This document shows positions 35,077 through 44,545 of a DNA stretch of 64,000 bases, piece after piece. The notes beneath the pieces are model-generated. The model saw nothing but the letters and a program-made list of their open reading frames with translations, had not been told where the DNA came from and made no database searches. Origin of the DNA: Planctomycetota bacterium (lineage in GTDB: Bacteria; Planctomycetota; Planctomycetia; Pirellulales; Pirellulaceae); NCBI GenBank assembly GCA_023430365.1, contig JAEZAS010000453.1, positions 22,623-86,622 of the forward strand, written 5' to 3'. How positions within the stretch are numbered: the stretch's first letter is position 1; each line of letters begins with the position of its first letter. Position numbers and translations under genes: made by a program.

Positions 35077-35547
35077 ATGGGCAAGATTACGGCCAGTTCG
35101 ACGCAGCTTCGTCCCGATCCGCGGTACAAGTCGCTGCTCGCTTCGAAGTTCATCAATTGCCTGATGTATGACGGCAAGAAGAGCGTCGCTCAGCAGTTGT
35201 TTTACGACGCGTTGGACGTGATCAAGGAGCGGATTCCGGACCGCGACCCGATCGAAGTGTTTCACACGGCGGTCGAGAACGTGAAGCCGCACATCGAAGT
35301 TCGCAGCCGCCGCGTCGGTGGCGCCGCGTACCAGGTTCCGATGCAGGTCAGCCGCAACCGGCAGCAGTCGCTGGCGATTCGCTGGATTTTGGCCGCTATT
35401 CGCGACAAGAAGGGGCGTCCGACCTCGCTGAAACTCGCCGACGAATTCGTCGCCGCCTTCAACCGCGAAGGGGCGGCCGTCACGAAGCGCGAAAATGTCC
35501 ACCGTATGGCCGACGCCAATAAGGCCTTCGCCCACTTCGCGTGGTAG
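35077..35547 (+). CDS. rpsG: Ribosomal protein uS7
   Basis: A 156-residue 30S protein that organises the 16S rRNA 3' head domain and contacts the E site. The motifs [20 protein letters not shown] and [12 protein letters not shown] are typical. Followed by a terminator before fusA, so the str unit is split here. Confidence 0.96.
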   Translation: MGKITASSTQLRPDPRYKSLLASKFINCLMYDGKKSVAQQLFYDALDVIKERIPDRDPIEVFHTAVENVKPHIEVRSRRVGGAAYQVPMQVSRNRQQSLAIRWILAAIRDKKGRPTSLKLADEFVAAFNREGAAVTKRENVHRMADANKAFAHFAW

Positions 35548-35560
35548 CCAGTCGAAAATC

Positions 35561-35595
35561 AAAAAAGCCGCGGTGTCTTTGCATCGCGGTTTTTT
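35561..35595 (+). terminator. Rho-independent terminator after rpsG
   Basis: An A-run and gccgcg pair with cgcggttttttc across a loop (one bulged G), ending in six T. The A/T arms also make it usable in the reverse direction. Confidence 0.75.
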
Positions 35596-35678
35596 CGTGC
35601 GCCGACTGCAATAATTGAACTTATGCGCCACCAGCACCGAGGTGTCTTTCGCCTCTCCTGTACCTAGCCGGACCAACC

Positions 35679-37760
35679 ATGTCGCGCCAGATTGAGAAGC
35701 TCCGCAATATCGGGGTGATTGCCCACATCGACGCCGGAAAAACGACGGTTACCGAGCGGATGCTGTTTCTTAGCGGCGCCAAGCATCGCGTGGGGGAGGT
35801 CGACAAGGGGACCACCGACACCGACTCGGATCCCGAGGAGCAAGAGCGCGGCATCACGATCTATGCAGCCGCCGTCACGTTCCCCTGGCGGGATGTCGTG
35901 GTGAACTTGATCGACACGCCGGGGCACGTCGATTTCACGGCTGAGGTGGAGCGGTGTCTGCGCGTGCTGGACGGAGCGGTTGTGGTTTTTAGTGCTCGCG
36001 AAGGCGTCGAGGCCCAAAGCGAAACCGTCTGGCGGCAGGCCGATCGCTACAAGGTGCCCCGCGTCGCCTTCATCAACAAGTTGGACCGCGAAGGGGCGGA
36101 TTTTCACTCGGTTGTCGAGGAGATGACGGCCCGCTTGGGCGCCAATCCCCTGCCGATTCAGATTCCGGTCGGATTGGGGCCAGCCCATACGAGCGATCCG
36201 TTTCGCGGTGTGATCGATCTGGTCCAGATGAAGCTGCTCACGTTCCCGGGCGGCAGGGAGAGTCGGGAGTACGAGACTTCTGACATTCCGGAGGAGTTGC
36301 TCGACGACGCCAACGGCTGGCGGGAGATGATGCTCGAAAAGCTCTACAACTTCAGCAACGAGTTGATGGAGCTTGCTCTGGCGGAAGAGCCCATTTCGAC
36401 TGAGCAGATCGTTCGGGCGATCCGCCAGGCGACGTTACACATGCAGGTTCAGCCGGTACTGTGTGGTTCCGCATTGCACGGCATCGGGGTGCAGCCGGTG
36501 CTTAACGCCGTCGCTGATTTCCTGCCCAGCCCGATCGATATTCCGCCGGTGGAAGGCGAAAACCCGAAGAAAAAAGACGCGAAGGACCATCGCGGGCCAA
36601 GCGTCGACGAGCCGTTTTGCGGCCTGGTTTTCAAGGTTCTGCCAGCCAAGACCGGCGACATGCACTGGGTGCGAGTGTACTCGGGGCAGCTGAAGTCCAA
36701 CTCGCGCGTGCTCAATCCTGGCAAGGACGTGAAAGAAAACGTCGCGCAGCTCTGGCATATTCATGCCACGAAGAAGGAAGAGCAGGTCGATAGCGTTGAG
36801 GCGGGAGACATCGTCGGCATTATCGGTCTCCGGCATTCGATCACCGGCGACACCATCTGCGATACGCGCGAACCGATTTTGCTCGAAGCGATCAAGTTCC
36901 CCGAAACCGTGATTTCCATGGCCATCGAGCCGGAGAACAGCGCCGAGCGGAAGAAACTGAACGAAACGCTCGACATGCTGAAGCGGCAGGATCCGACGCT
37001 CGCAGTCATCAGCGGCGAAACCGGCCAAACGCTAATCAGTGGGATGGGTGAGCTGCACCTGGAGGTGGTTAAGAACCGGCTTCTGCGTGACTTCAACCTG
37101 AATGTGAAGTTCCACAAGCCGCAGGTCAGCTTCCGCGAGTCGATCGCCCGGTCGGTCGAAGTCACCGGCGAGTGCCATCGCATGATCGCCGGCCAGCAGC
37201 TATTTGCGGAATTGACGGTCCGCATGGAGCCGATCGAAGCGGCCTCGGCGCCGGTCGTTGTGCTGAATCAGTGCCCGCCGGACGTGCTGCCGCCCGAATT
37301 TCTGAGTGCGGCCGTCGACGAGCTGAAGGCCCTGGGCGAGGGTGGCGGACGCATCGCCGGCTATCCGCTCATGAAAATTCGAGTGACGGTTCTTTCGGGA
37401 AAGTGGAGCCAGGAGCATTCCGACGTGCGAGCCTTCAAGATCGCGGCCGCCGATGCTTTCGAAAAAGGATTGGAAGACGGAGGAAAGGTGCTCCTTGAGC
37501 CGATCATGAAGCTTGATATTGTTACTCCCGAGGACTACTTGGGGGACTTTGTCGGCGACCTTCAGCAGCGGCGGGCCATCATTGCCAAAACGGATCATCG
37601 TGGCAAAATGACCTCGATCGAAGCCCACGCTCCCCTGAAAGAACTGTTCGGGTATTCCAGCGCCATGCGGAGCCTCAGTCAGGGGCGGGCGGGTTGTTCC
37701 ATGGAGCCCCTGATGTACGCTGCCGCGCCGCCGGAGGTCATGAAAGCTTTCGAGCTTTAG
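35679..37760 (+). CDS. fusA: Elongation factor G
   Basis: A 693-residue translocase GTPase. P-loop AHIDAGKT, switch I QERGITIYAAAVTFPW, switch II DTPGHVDF and INKLDREGADF (NKxD) are intact. Domain III has GQTLISGMGELHLEV, domain IV AGQQLFAELTVRMEP, and domain V ends FGYSSAMRSLSQGRAGCSME. Several positions differ from classical EF-G (INKLDR for MNKMDR, YAAAVTFPW), which recalls the spd/mitochondrial-type EF-G subfamily described for spirochaetes and planctomycetes. It follows rpsG, the canonical fusA slot, but with a terminator in between. A dedicated recycling role is possible; a second EF-G elsewhere would decide. Confidence 0.94.
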   Translation: MSRQIEKLRNIGVIAHIDAGKTTVTERMLFLSGAKHRVGEVDKGTTDTDSDPEEQERGITIYAAAVTFPWRDVVVNLIDTPGHVDFTAEVERCLRVLDGAVVVFSAREGVEAQSETVWRQADRYKVPRVAFINKLDREGADFHSVVEEMTARLGANPLPIQIPVGLGPAHTSDPFRGVIDLVQMKLLTFPGGRESREYETSDIPEELLDDANGWREMMLEKLYNFSNELMELALAEEPISTEQIVRAIRQATLHMQVQPVLCGSALHGIGVQPVLNAVADFLPSPIDIPPVEGENPKKKDAKDHRGPSVDEPFCGLVFKVLPAKTGDMHWVRVYSGQLKSNSRVLNPGKDVKENVAQLWHIHATKKEEQVDSVEAGDIVGIIGLRHSITGDTICDTREPILLEAIKFPETVISMAIEPENSAERKKLNETLDMLKRQDPTLAVISGETGQTLISGMGELHLEVVKNRLLRDFNLNVKFHKPQVSFRESIARSVEVTGECHRMIAGQQLFAELTVRMEPIEAASAPVVVLNQCPPDVLPPEFLSAAVDELKALGEGGGRIAGYPLMKIRVTVLSGKWSQEHSDVRAFKIAAADAFEKGLEDGGKVLLEPIMKLDIVTPEDYLGDFVGDLQQRRAIIAKTDHRGKMTSIEAHAPLKELFGYSSAMRSLSQGRAGCSMEPLMYAAAPPEVMKAFEL

Positions 37761-37867
37761 GCGGTTTGGGTTGTCTGGTGGGCCGGCGGCGACGGCCGTG
37801 GGTAGGTTGGCCCGCGCCGTGGCGGACCGCAATCCCAGTTTTTCGTAGTTTTCCTCTTCACCGGGTG

Positions 37868-37896
37868 TTGACCGCTTTCAGAACGATCTTTATAAG
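37868..37896 (+). promoter_or_regulatory. Promoter of the S10 operon
   Basis: TTGACC (37868-37873), 17-nt spacer and TATAAG (37891-37896); five of six consensus bases in each box. It lies about 90 bases before rpsJ, leaving room for a structured leader. Confidence 0.7.
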
Positions 37897-37986
37897 TAGT
37901 GGTTTCCCATTTGGTGTTCGGCGAAAACAGTGCAGTAGAAGTCCAATCGCGACGATCAATTTTGATCTAGCGCGGGAGTCGATAAA

Positions 37987-38310
37987 GTGGCAGCGGCAAA
38001 GGAAGTTATTCGGATTCGGATGGAGGCGTACGACCACGCGATTCTGGACCAAAGCGCCCAGGAGATCGTGGATACGGTCAAGCGTACTCACAGTGAAGTC
38101 CATGGTCCGATTCCGCTGCCGACCCGGGTTGAGCGCTACACGGTGCTCTCTGGGCCGACGATCGACAAGAAGGCTCGTCAGCAGTACGAGATTCGCACGC
38201 ACAAGCGGGTGATCGATATCGTCCAGGCTACCGCCAAGACGATTGAGGCGTTGAACAAGCTCAGCCTTCCGGCTGGTGTGGATATCAAAATCAAGGCTTC
38301 GACGCGCTAG
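37987..38310 (+). CDS. rpsJ: Ribosomal protein uS10
   Basis: A 107-residue 30S protein that also pairs with NusB and NusG in antitermination. Segments [18 protein letters not shown] and [14 protein letters not shown] are diagnostic. Starts at GTG 37987. First gene of the S10 operon. Confidence 0.96.
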   Translation: MAAAKEVIRIRMEAYDHAILDQSAQEIVDTVKRTHSEVHGPIPLPTRVERYTVLSGPTIDKKARQQYEIRTHKRVIDIVQATAKTIEALNKLSLPAGVDIKIKASTR

Positions 38311-38443
38311 TAGTTGGTTTGCATTCTTTGGGCGTCGGGGCTTTCTCTGCTTTTTGAGGCAGTTATAGCTTGGAAGCCCGGTGGGTAAAGCGAGGGATAG
38401 CTCTCGTGTTCCCGCTCGGCAACAGATCACAGGGTACATTGCG

Positions 38444-39142
38444 ATGGCAAAGGGAATACTCGGCCGCAAGGTCGGGATGACGCAGGTATATGACGAGGCT
38501 GGCAACGCCATCCCCGTTACGGTCGTGCAGGCCGGCCCTTGCCGCGTGCTCCAGGTTCGCACGGTGGAGCGCGATGGTTATGAGGCGGTTCAGCTTGGCT
38601 ATCTTGACAAGCCGCGTCGCCTGGCGAGTCGCAGTGAACGTGGTCATGTTGCCTCTCTGGCGAGCAAGCGATCTAAGAAGCTGCAGGCTGCCGGCGTTCA
38701 GGTGCCGGAAAAGGCCAATTCAGAGCCCAAGCGGTTCGTTCGTGAGTTTCGTGGCGCTCCCGCCGGCCTGGCTGTTGGTCAGGACGTGACGGTTGAGGCC
38801 CTCGAGGGAATCAAGGCGGTTGACGTTACCGGCCTGACCAAGGGTCGTGGTTACTCGGGTGCGATGAAGCGGCATGGTTTTGCCGGTCAGCGTGCCTCGC
38901 ACGGTGTGAAGAAGGTGCATCGTCACATGGGTGGCACCGGCGCTCTCGCTGCGAACCGCGGTGGTGGTCGTCCGAAGAAGGGCAAGAAGATGCCCGGCCA
39001 ATACGGCCACGAGCAAGTGACGATTCGCAACATGAAGTTGGTGCGCGTCGATAAGGAAAACAATCTGCTGTTGATCAACGGCGCGGTCCCTGGTCCCAAT
39101 GGCGCCTACCTGGTGGTCCGCGAGACCAACAAGGTTACCTAG
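38444..39142 (+). CDS. rplC: Ribosomal protein uL3
   Basis: A 232-residue 50S assembly-initiator protein whose loop reaches the peptidyl transferase centre. KGILGRKVGMTQVYDE at the N-terminus and TKGRGYSGAMKRHGFAGQ are typical. ATG 38444 fits the family start; a GTG 21 codons upstream is less likely. Confidence 0.95.
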   Translation: MAKGILGRKVGMTQVYDEAGNAIPVTVVQAGPCRVLQVRTVERDGYEAVQLGYLDKPRRLASRSERGHVASLASKRSKKLQAAGVQVPEKANSEPKRFVREFRGAPAGLAVGQDVTVEALEGIKAVDVTGLTKGRGYSGAMKRHGFAGQRASHGVKKVHRHMGGTGALAANRGGGRPKKGKKMPGQYGHEQVTIRNMKLVRVDKENNLLLINGAVPGPNGAYLVVRETNKVT

Positions 39143-39197
39143 GGTTGTTGGTCGGTCTCGGGTGTTGCTGCTGGCAGTTGGATAGGAATTGACGGAA

Positions 39198-39836
39198 ATG
39201 GCAAGTCTTCCGATTTACAATCGCACTGGTGAGGAGGTCGGTAAATACGAGATCGACCCCGATCAGATTGCGCCCAAGATCAGTCAGCAATTGCTGCACG
39301 ACGTTGTCGTGATGTACCAGGCCAATAAGCGGCAGGGCACGCATCGCACTCGTGCTCGCGGCGAGGTGGCTGGTACGACCAAGAAGATGTATCGCCAGAA
39401 GGGTACTGGCAACGCACGGGCTGGTTCCCGTCGCTCGCCGGTTCGCCGGGGTGGTGGTCACACGTTCGCCCTGCGAAATCGCGACTACAGCGTTCGCATG
39501 CCCATCAAGGCGGTGCGTGCTGCGACTCGGATGGCGATCGCTCGCAAGATCCAGACGCAGGATGTGGTCGTCATCGACGAACTCGCCTTTCAGGCTCCCA
39601 AGACCAAAGAGATGGCTGGCATCTTGAAGGCCCTGAAGTTGAGCGGCCTGTCGGCTCACGTCGCGACTGCTCAGCTGGACGTCAATGTGTACAAGAGTGC
39701 TCGCAACATCGACCGGGTGACGGTGTCGCCTGTGTCCGATCTGAACGCCCTTTGCGTGCTTCAGCCGAAAAAGCTGCTGGTCACCAAGGCGGCTCTCGAT
39801 GCGATCAAGGAACGGGCTGCGAAAAAGCCGGCCTAA
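39198..39836 (+). CDS. rplD: Ribosomal protein uL4
   Basis: A 212-residue 50S protein with the long internal loop (GTKKMYRQKGTGNARAG type) lining the exit tunnel. In proteobacteria it autoregulates the S10 operon. ATG 39198 (MASLPIYN) is preferred over TTG 39189. Confidence 0.95.
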   Translation: MASLPIYNRTGEEVGKYEIDPDQIAPKISQQLLHDVVVMYQANKRQGTHRTRARGEVAGTTKKMYRQKGTGNARAGSRRSPVRRGGGHTFALRNRDYSVRMPIKAVRAATRMAIARKIQTQDVVVIDELAFQAPKTKEMAGILKALKLSGLSAHVATAQLDVNVYKSARNIDRVTVSPVSDLNALCVLQPKKLLVTKAALDAIKERAAKKPA

Positions 39837-39873
39837 GTGCAGGGCTGTCGCACGGCCTACAGGAAACTAAGTG

Positions 39874-40194
39874 ATGAGTACCGATAGCAGCGAACTGTCG
39901 ACACCTGCCATTGAGCTGGCTCCCTACCAGGTCATTCTTCGTCCGCTTGTGACGGAGAAGGGCATGCATCGCTCGACTCGCAACAATCAGTATGCGTTCG
40001 AGATCAGCAAGCTCGCGACCAAAGATGACGTGAAGCGGGCGGTCGAAGAGTTGTTCAACGTCAAGGTCGAGAAGGTTCGCACGCAAAACCGGATTGGCAA
40101 GCATCGCCGGCACCGCTTCAAGGCGGGGCAGACCAAGAGCTGGAAGAAGGCGATCGTAACCCTCAACGAAGAGCACCGCATTAACTTCTTCTAG
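39874..40194 (+). CDS. rplW: Ribosomal protein uL23
   Basis: A 106-residue 50S protein at the tunnel exit, docking site for trigger factor and SRP. VILRPLVTEKGMH and YAFEISKLATKDDVKRAVEE are typical. ATG 39874 directly follows an in-frame GTG. An unusual 18-residue N-terminal stretch precedes the conserved core. Confidence 0.95.
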   Translation: MSTDSSELSTPAIELAPYQVILRPLVTEKGMHRSTRNNQYAFEISKLATKDDVKRAVEELFNVKVEKVRTQNRIGKHRRHRFKAGQTKSWKKAIVTLNEEHRINFF

Positions 40195-40264
40195 TCGTTC
40201 GCTCAAGTCGGCTGCGGTCGATAGGGTGACGATTTGGCGATGAAGCGAAGAAGGCAAGTCAAAC

Positions 40265-41122
40265 ATGGGCATTCGGCAATACAAACCGGTTACTGCAGGG
40301 CGTCGTAACGCCAGCGTCAGCGACTTCAAGGAGCTGACCAAGGGCGCGAAGCCGGAGAAGTCGCTGCTGCGTCCGAAGCGCAAAAAGGGTGGCCGCAATA
40401 ACCAGGGTCGGATAACGGTCCGTCACCGTGGCGGTGGTCACAAGCAGCAGTACCGCGTGATTGACTTTATTCGCGCGAAGGACGGCGTCCCGGCGACGGT
40501 CAACTCGATCCAGTACGATCCCAACCGCAACGCCCGAATTGCTCTGCTGTACTTCGTGGACGGTGAGAAGCGCTACATCATCGCTCCCGATGGCATGCAG
40601 GTCGGTCAGACTGTGGAGAACGGGCCCGAGGCGCCTCCGGTGGTAGGCAATTGCCTGCCGCTGAGTCGCATTCCGATCGGCGTGCAGATCCACGCCGTGG
40701 AGTTGCTGCCAGGGCGTGGCGCCCGCATGTGCCGTAGTGCCGGTTCCAGCGCGACGCTCATGGCTCGCGAAGGCGACTGGGCGCAGGTGATGCTGCCGAG
40801 TGGTGAAATTCGTCGTATTCCCTCGCAGTGCCGGGCAACCATCGGCTCCGTGGGCAATGCGGAAGACATGAACATCGTGTACGGCAAGGCCGGACGCAAG
40901 CGTTGGCTGGGTATTCGTCCGACCGTCCGCGGTACGGCGATGAACCCGATTGACCATCCGCACGGTGGTGGTGAAGGTCGTACGAAGGGTGGTCGCCATC
41001 CGGTTAGCCCGACGGGCGTGCCGGCGAAGGGCAGTTCGACCCGCAAGCGTCGCAAGCCGTCGAATAGCTCGATCGTGCGTCGTCGCCGCTCGCGTCGGTA
41101 CGGTCAGCTGAAGCTGCGGTAG
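40265..41122 (+). CDS. rplB: Ribosomal protein uL2
   Basis: A 285-residue 50S protein essential for subunit association and peptidyl transfer. The C-terminal [17 protein letters not shown] motif contains the conserved His near the active centre. N-terminal [18 protein letters not shown] is typical. Confidence 0.97.
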   Translation: MGIRQYKPVTAGRRNASVSDFKELTKGAKPEKSLLRPKRKKGGRNNQGRITVRHRGGGHKQQYRVIDFIRAKDGVPATVNSIQYDPNRNARIALLYFVDGEKRYIIAPDGMQVGQTVENGPEAPPVVGNCLPLSRIPIGVQIHAVELLPGRGARMCRSAGSSATLMAREGDWAQVMLPSGEIRRIPSQCRATIGSVGNAEDMNIVYGKAGRKRWLGIRPTVRGTAMNPIDHPHGGGEGRTKGGRHPVSPTGVPAKGSSTRKRRKPSNSSIVRRRRSRRYGQLKLR

Positions 41123-41214
41123 TTGTCGGCTGTCGATCGTCAGTAATCAGTTGCTGGCGATGGACTGCTGGGGTCAGGTTGCTGGTAACTGAAAATTTTT
41201 GACTGAAAACTCCT
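41123..41214. repeat. TCAGT/ACTGA-rich repeat inside the S10 operon
   Basis: Between rplB and rpsS lie tcagtaatcagtt and, in the opposite orientation, aactgaaaa...gactgaaaac. The word cagtaatcagt is shared with the repeat near 2127. The element ends directly at the rpsS start and leaves only a weak ribosome site (aactcct before ATG). Confidence 0.5.
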
Positions 41215-41484
41215 ATGGGCAGGTCGAGCAAAAAGGGTCCTTTTGTGGACCCCAAGGTGTACAAGAAGGTTCAGGCCCAGCTGGAAGGCGGCCCTAAGGA
41301 CCCGATCAAGACTTGGGCTCGCGCCTGCACGATTGTGCCGGAGTTCGTCGGAATGACGTTCATGGTGCACAACGGCAAGCAGCACCTGAAGGTCTTTGTG
41401 ACGGAAGACATGGTCGGTCACCGGTTGGGCGAGTTCGCTCCCACCCGCACCTTCCGTGGTCACGGCGGCAAGTCAAAGAAGTAG
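41215..41484 (+). CDS. rpsS: Ribosomal protein uS19
   Basis: An 89-residue 30S head protein. [19 protein letters not shown] and the C-terminal [20 protein letters not shown] are diagnostic. Ordinary length. Confidence 0.97.
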   Translation: MGRSSKKGPFVDPKVYKKVQAQLEGGPKDPIKTWARACTIVPEFVGMTFMVHNGKQHLKVFVTEDMVGHRLGEFAPTRTFRGHGGKSKK

Positions 41485-41556
41485 TCTGAAAACGTACAAG
41501 GTTAGTGTCGCGTTGAGACCTGGTTGGCAGGTGCGATGCGGCGAGGAACACAGGTC

Positions 41557-41913
41557 ATGGCCTTTCGAGCACAGCACAGGTTCGCCCGGATCAGCGCCCG
41601 CAAGGTGCGTCCGCTGGCTGACATGATTCGCGGCAAGTTCGCCGACGAAGCCCTCGACATTTTGAAGTACCAGCCTGAGCGTGGAGCTCGGATGCTCGAG
41701 AAGGTGCTGCAGAGCGCCTTGGGCAATGCCCAGGACCCGGATCAGAACAAGAGCGGAACGGTTCGCACCGAGCAGCTGGTCGTCCGCGAAGCGCGGGTCG
41801 ACGGCGGTCCGATGTTCAAGCGGATCAAGCCGGTGGCTCGCGGCATGGCATACATGATCAAGCGTCGCACTTCTCACATCACGGTCGAGTTGCAGGACAT
41901 CGCCGAGGTCTAG
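41557..41913 (+). CDS. rplV: Ribosomal protein uL22
   Basis: A 118-residue 50S protein lining the exit tunnel. ARISARKVRPLADMIRGK and the beta-hairpin region GGPMFKRIKPVARGMAY are typical. ATG 41557 is the family start; an upstream TTG would add 11 non-conserved residues. Confidence 0.95.
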   Translation: MAFRAQHRFARISARKVRPLADMIRGKFADEALDILKYQPERGARMLEKVLQSALGNAQDPDQNKSGTVRTEQLVVREARVDGGPMFKRIKPVARGMAYMIKRRTSHITVELQDIAEV

Positions 41914-41965
41914 TAGAGGTCGGTTCGGGGCTCTCGGCATCGGCCGACAAGGTGAGTGATACATT

Positions 41966-42679
41966 ATGGGTCAAAAAGTCAATCCAATCGCGTTCCGCAC
42001 CGGCATCATGGTCGGCTGGAAGAGTCGCTGGTACGCCTCGAAGCAAGACTTCGGGACCCTGCTGCTCGAGGACGCCAAGATTCGCAACTTCATCAAGAAT
42101 CATCCGAGCAAGACGCAGTATCGCAGTGCCGGCATCGATCGGATTGAGGTGGAGCGGACGCGCGATGAGGTGAAGGTTGTGCTGCACGTGGCGCGGCCTG
42201 GTTTGATCATTGGCAAGAAGGGCCAGGAAGTTGAGATTCTGCAGGAAGAGTTGCAGAACCTGACTGGCCGTCGCGTGAATCTCAAGATTGAAGAGATCTC
42301 GCGGCCGGAAATTCAAGCCCAGTTGGTGGCGGAAGAAATTGCTCAGCAGCTTGCCAAGCGCTCGAGCTTCCGCCGCACGATGAAGCGGGCCATCGAAACG
42401 ACGATGGACGCCGGGGCGCGTGGTATCAAAATTCAGTTGGCAGGGCGGTTGGGTGGATCGGAAATGGCTCGTTGCGAGAAGGCAACGGCTGGTTCGCTTC
42501 CGCTGAGCACCCTGCGTGCAAAAATCGATTACGGCTTCACTGAGGCGTCAACTGCCCAAGGCAACATTGGCGTGCAGGTGTGGGTCAATCAGGGAATGTA
42601 CGAAGGGGACGCGACAAATGGCGCTGATGCCCAAGCGAGTGAAGCACCGAAAAAGCCAAAGAGGACGTATAAAAGGTGA
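41966..42679 (+). CDS. rpsC: Ribosomal protein uS3
   Basis: A 237-residue 30S protein with a KH domain (RPGLIIGKKGQEVEIL) at the mRNA entry site; LAGRLGGSEMARCE is also diagnostic. The last 20 residues (SEAPKKPKRTYKR tail) are variable and are encoded by DNA that also encodes the start of rplP in another frame; the two genes overlap by 62 bases. Confidence 0.96.
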   Translation: MGQKVNPIAFRTGIMVGWKSRWYASKQDFGTLLLEDAKIRNFIKNHPSKTQYRSAGIDRIEVERTRDEVKVVLHVARPGLIIGKKGQEVEILQEELQNLTGRRVNLKIEEISRPEIQAQLVAEEIAQQLAKRSSFRRTMKRAIETTMDAGARGIKIQLAGRLGGSEMARCEKATAGSLPLSTLRAKIDYGFTEASTAQGNIGVQVWVNQGMYEGDATNGADAQASEAPKKPKRTYKR

Positions 42680-43034
42680 GGCCACTCGCGGCAACCGTGT
42701 GAGCTACGGCGATTTCGGTTTGCAGGCTTTGCAGGGTGGCTGGATCAAGGCGACGACCATCGAGTCGGGGCGTATTGCTGCCCAGCAATACATCCGCGGT
42801 GAAGGTCGCCTGTACATCCGCATCTTCCCGCACAAGTCGGTGACCAGCCGTCCGCTGGAAACGCGAATGGGTAAGGGTAAGGGCGAGCCGGATCACTGGG
42901 TTGCGGTTGTGAAGCCGGGCACGGTGATGTTTGAGCTGGCTGGTGTGACCGAGGCCCAGGCCAAGTTGTGCCTGGCGCGTCTCGCTCACAAGATGCCCAT
43001 CCCTTGCCGTATGGTCCGCCGTCGTCCGGCATAG
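42618..43034 (+). CDS. rplP: Ribosomal protein uL16
   Basis: A 138-residue 50S protein near the A site. MPKRVKHRKSQRGR, GDFGLQALQGGWI and GKGKGEPDHWVAVVKPG are typical. ATG 42618 has a purine-rich aagggga about eight bases upstream; the alternative ATG 42627 has none. Either start lies inside rpsC, out of frame with it, giving a 62- or 53-base overlap. Confidence 0.95.
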   Translation: MALMPKRVKHRKSQRGRIKGEATRGNRVSYGDFGLQALQGGWIKATTIESGRIAAQQYIRGEGRLYIRIFPHKSVTSRPLETRMGKGKGEPDHWVAVVKPGTVMFELAGVTEAQAKLCLARLAHKMPIPCRMVRRRPA

Positions 43035-43105
43035 TTGCCGCGCGATACGCATGCAGGGCATGCGGTGCAACGAACTCGAAGCGATCGAATTAGCGTTGGT
43101 GAGAT

Positions 43106-43303
43106 ATGAAGGCCGCTGAACTACGAGAAATGAGCGAAGAGCAGCTCACGCTGACTCTGAACGAAACGCAGCAGAACCTGTTTCGGCTGCGGATGCAGGC
43201 TCAGACCGAACGTCTGGATGCTCCGAGTCAGCTGCGGCACAACCGCCGGCTGATCGCTCGCATCAAGACGATCCTGACGCAGCGGCAACAGGCCAAGGCT
43301 TAG
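43106..43303 (+). CDS. rpmC: Ribosomal protein uL29
   Basis: A 65-residue two-helix 50S protein near the tunnel exit. MKAAELREMSEEQLTLTLNE and the LRHNRRLIARIKTIL helix fit the family. Confidence 0.94.
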   Translation: MKAAELREMSEEQLTLTLNETQQNLFRLRMQAQTERLDAPSQLRHNRRLIARIKTILTQRQQAKA

Positions 43304-43406
43304 AACGGCCGGAGCCTGGCAAGGGGCTGGGCGTTAACACAAAGTCGAGTAGAAGTGCGCTGAGAGCAAGAGCGACTCGGCCAAGAAGTACACAGCAGGT
43401 TTGGTT

Positions 43407-43688
43407 ATGCCTAAGCGAGTAGTAGTCGGCGTCGTAACACGGGACAAGGCGGATAAGACCCGTCGGGTGGAGATTCCGCGTCTCGTGCAGCACAAGACCT
43501 ACGGCAAGATCCTTCACCGCCGGACGATTTGCTACGCCCACGACGAAGCGAACGAGTCGCGCAACGGCGACACGGTCGAGATCGAGGAGTCGCAGCCGCA
43601 GTCCCGCCTGAAGCGTTGGACGCTGAAGCGAATCGTCGCGAAGGCTGGCGCCGCCACCGTTGCTGCCCAGCAGGCGCCTCAGGAATAG
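43407..43688 (+). CDS. rpsQ: Ribosomal protein uS17
   Basis: A 93-residue 30S primary rRNA-binding protein. GVVTRDKADKTRRVEIPR and the DEANESRNGDTVEIEESQP segment match the S17 OB fold. ATG 43407 chosen over TTG 43401. Ala/Gln-rich tail is variable. Confidence 0.94.
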   Translation: MPKRVVVGVVTRDKADKTRRVEIPRLVQHKTYGKILHRRTICYAHDEANESRNGDTVEIEESQPQSRLKRWTLKRIVAKAGAATVAAQQAPQE

Positions 43689-43754
43689 TGAAAGCCGAGT
43701 CCCACGGGGCGAACGCCGTGACTTTCGGCGGCAGAGAACAAAGACGGGTGTAGC

Positions 43755-44123
43755 ATGATTCAGCAAGAATCGCGAATGGCGGTGGCCGACAACACGGGCG
43801 CCAAAGAAGTCATGTGCGTGAAGGTCCTTGGTGGTTCGCGTCGGCGGACGGCTGGACTGGGCGACGTGATCATTTGCAGCGTCAAGAGCGTGATCGCCGG
43901 CAGCGAGATTAAGAAGAAGGCCGTCGTCCGGGCCGTGGTGGTTCGGACGAAGAGCCCGGTTCGCCGGCCCGACGGCAGCTACGTGAAGTTCGACGCGAAT
44001 GCGGTGGTGTTGATCGACGCCGACAACAATCCGCGCGGCACCCGCATCTTCGGCGCTGTGGCTCGCGAGCTCCGCGACAAGAATTTCATGAAGATCGTCA
44101 GCCTGGCGAACGAGGTGGTGTGA
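43755..44123 (+). CDS. rplN: Ribosomal protein uL14
   Basis: A 122-residue 50S protein at the subunit interface. [19 protein letters not shown] and [20 protein letters not shown] are diagnostic. Its TGA overlaps the rplX start. Confidence 0.97.
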   Translation: MIQQESRMAVADNTGAKEVMCVKVLGGSRRRTAGLGDVIICSVKSVIAGSEIKKKAVVRAVVVRTKSPVRRPDGSYVKFDANAVVLIDADNNPRGTRIFGAVARELRDKNFMKIVSLANEVV

Positions 44124-44461
44124 TGCATATCAAAACAAACGACATCGTCGAAGTGATCACCGGCGACGACAAGGGCGTCCGCGGCAAGGTGCTGAGCATC
44201 GACCGGGCTGCAGGCAAGGTCGTGGTCGAAGGCGTGAACCGCGTGTACAAGCACGTGAAGCGCAGCCAGAAAAACCCGCAGGGCGGCCGGCTCTCGAAGG
44301 AGATGCCGGTGAAGCTCTCGAACGTCCTGCTGTTCTGCAGCAAGTGCAACAAGTCGTCGCGTACCGGCGCCCGCTTCGCGGAAGATGGATCGAAGGAGCG
44401 TTTCTGCCGTCGTTGCGGTGGTTCGCTCGGACAGATCTCTCCGGCTCCCAAGGCGAGCTAA
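44123..44461 (+). CDS. rplX: Ribosomal protein uL24
   Basis: A 112-residue 50S assembly protein with a KOW motif (DIVEVITGDDKGVRGKVLS) and a C-terminal four-Cys zinc ribbon (LFCSKC and FCRRCG). Start ATG 44123 shares bases with the rplN stop. Confidence 0.95.
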   Translation: MHIKTNDIVEVITGDDKGVRGKVLSIDRAAGKVVVEGVNRVYKHVKRSQKNPQGGRLSKEMPVKLSNVLLFCSKCNKSSRTGARFAEDGSKERFCRRCGGSLGQISPAPKAS

Positions 44462-44545
44462 GACTGCAATCGCGGGCGGCCAGCTTCGCCCGATGACCCG
44501 AACAAGATTACCGGCGGCGCGGTCCGCCCCATGTGAGTGACTACG

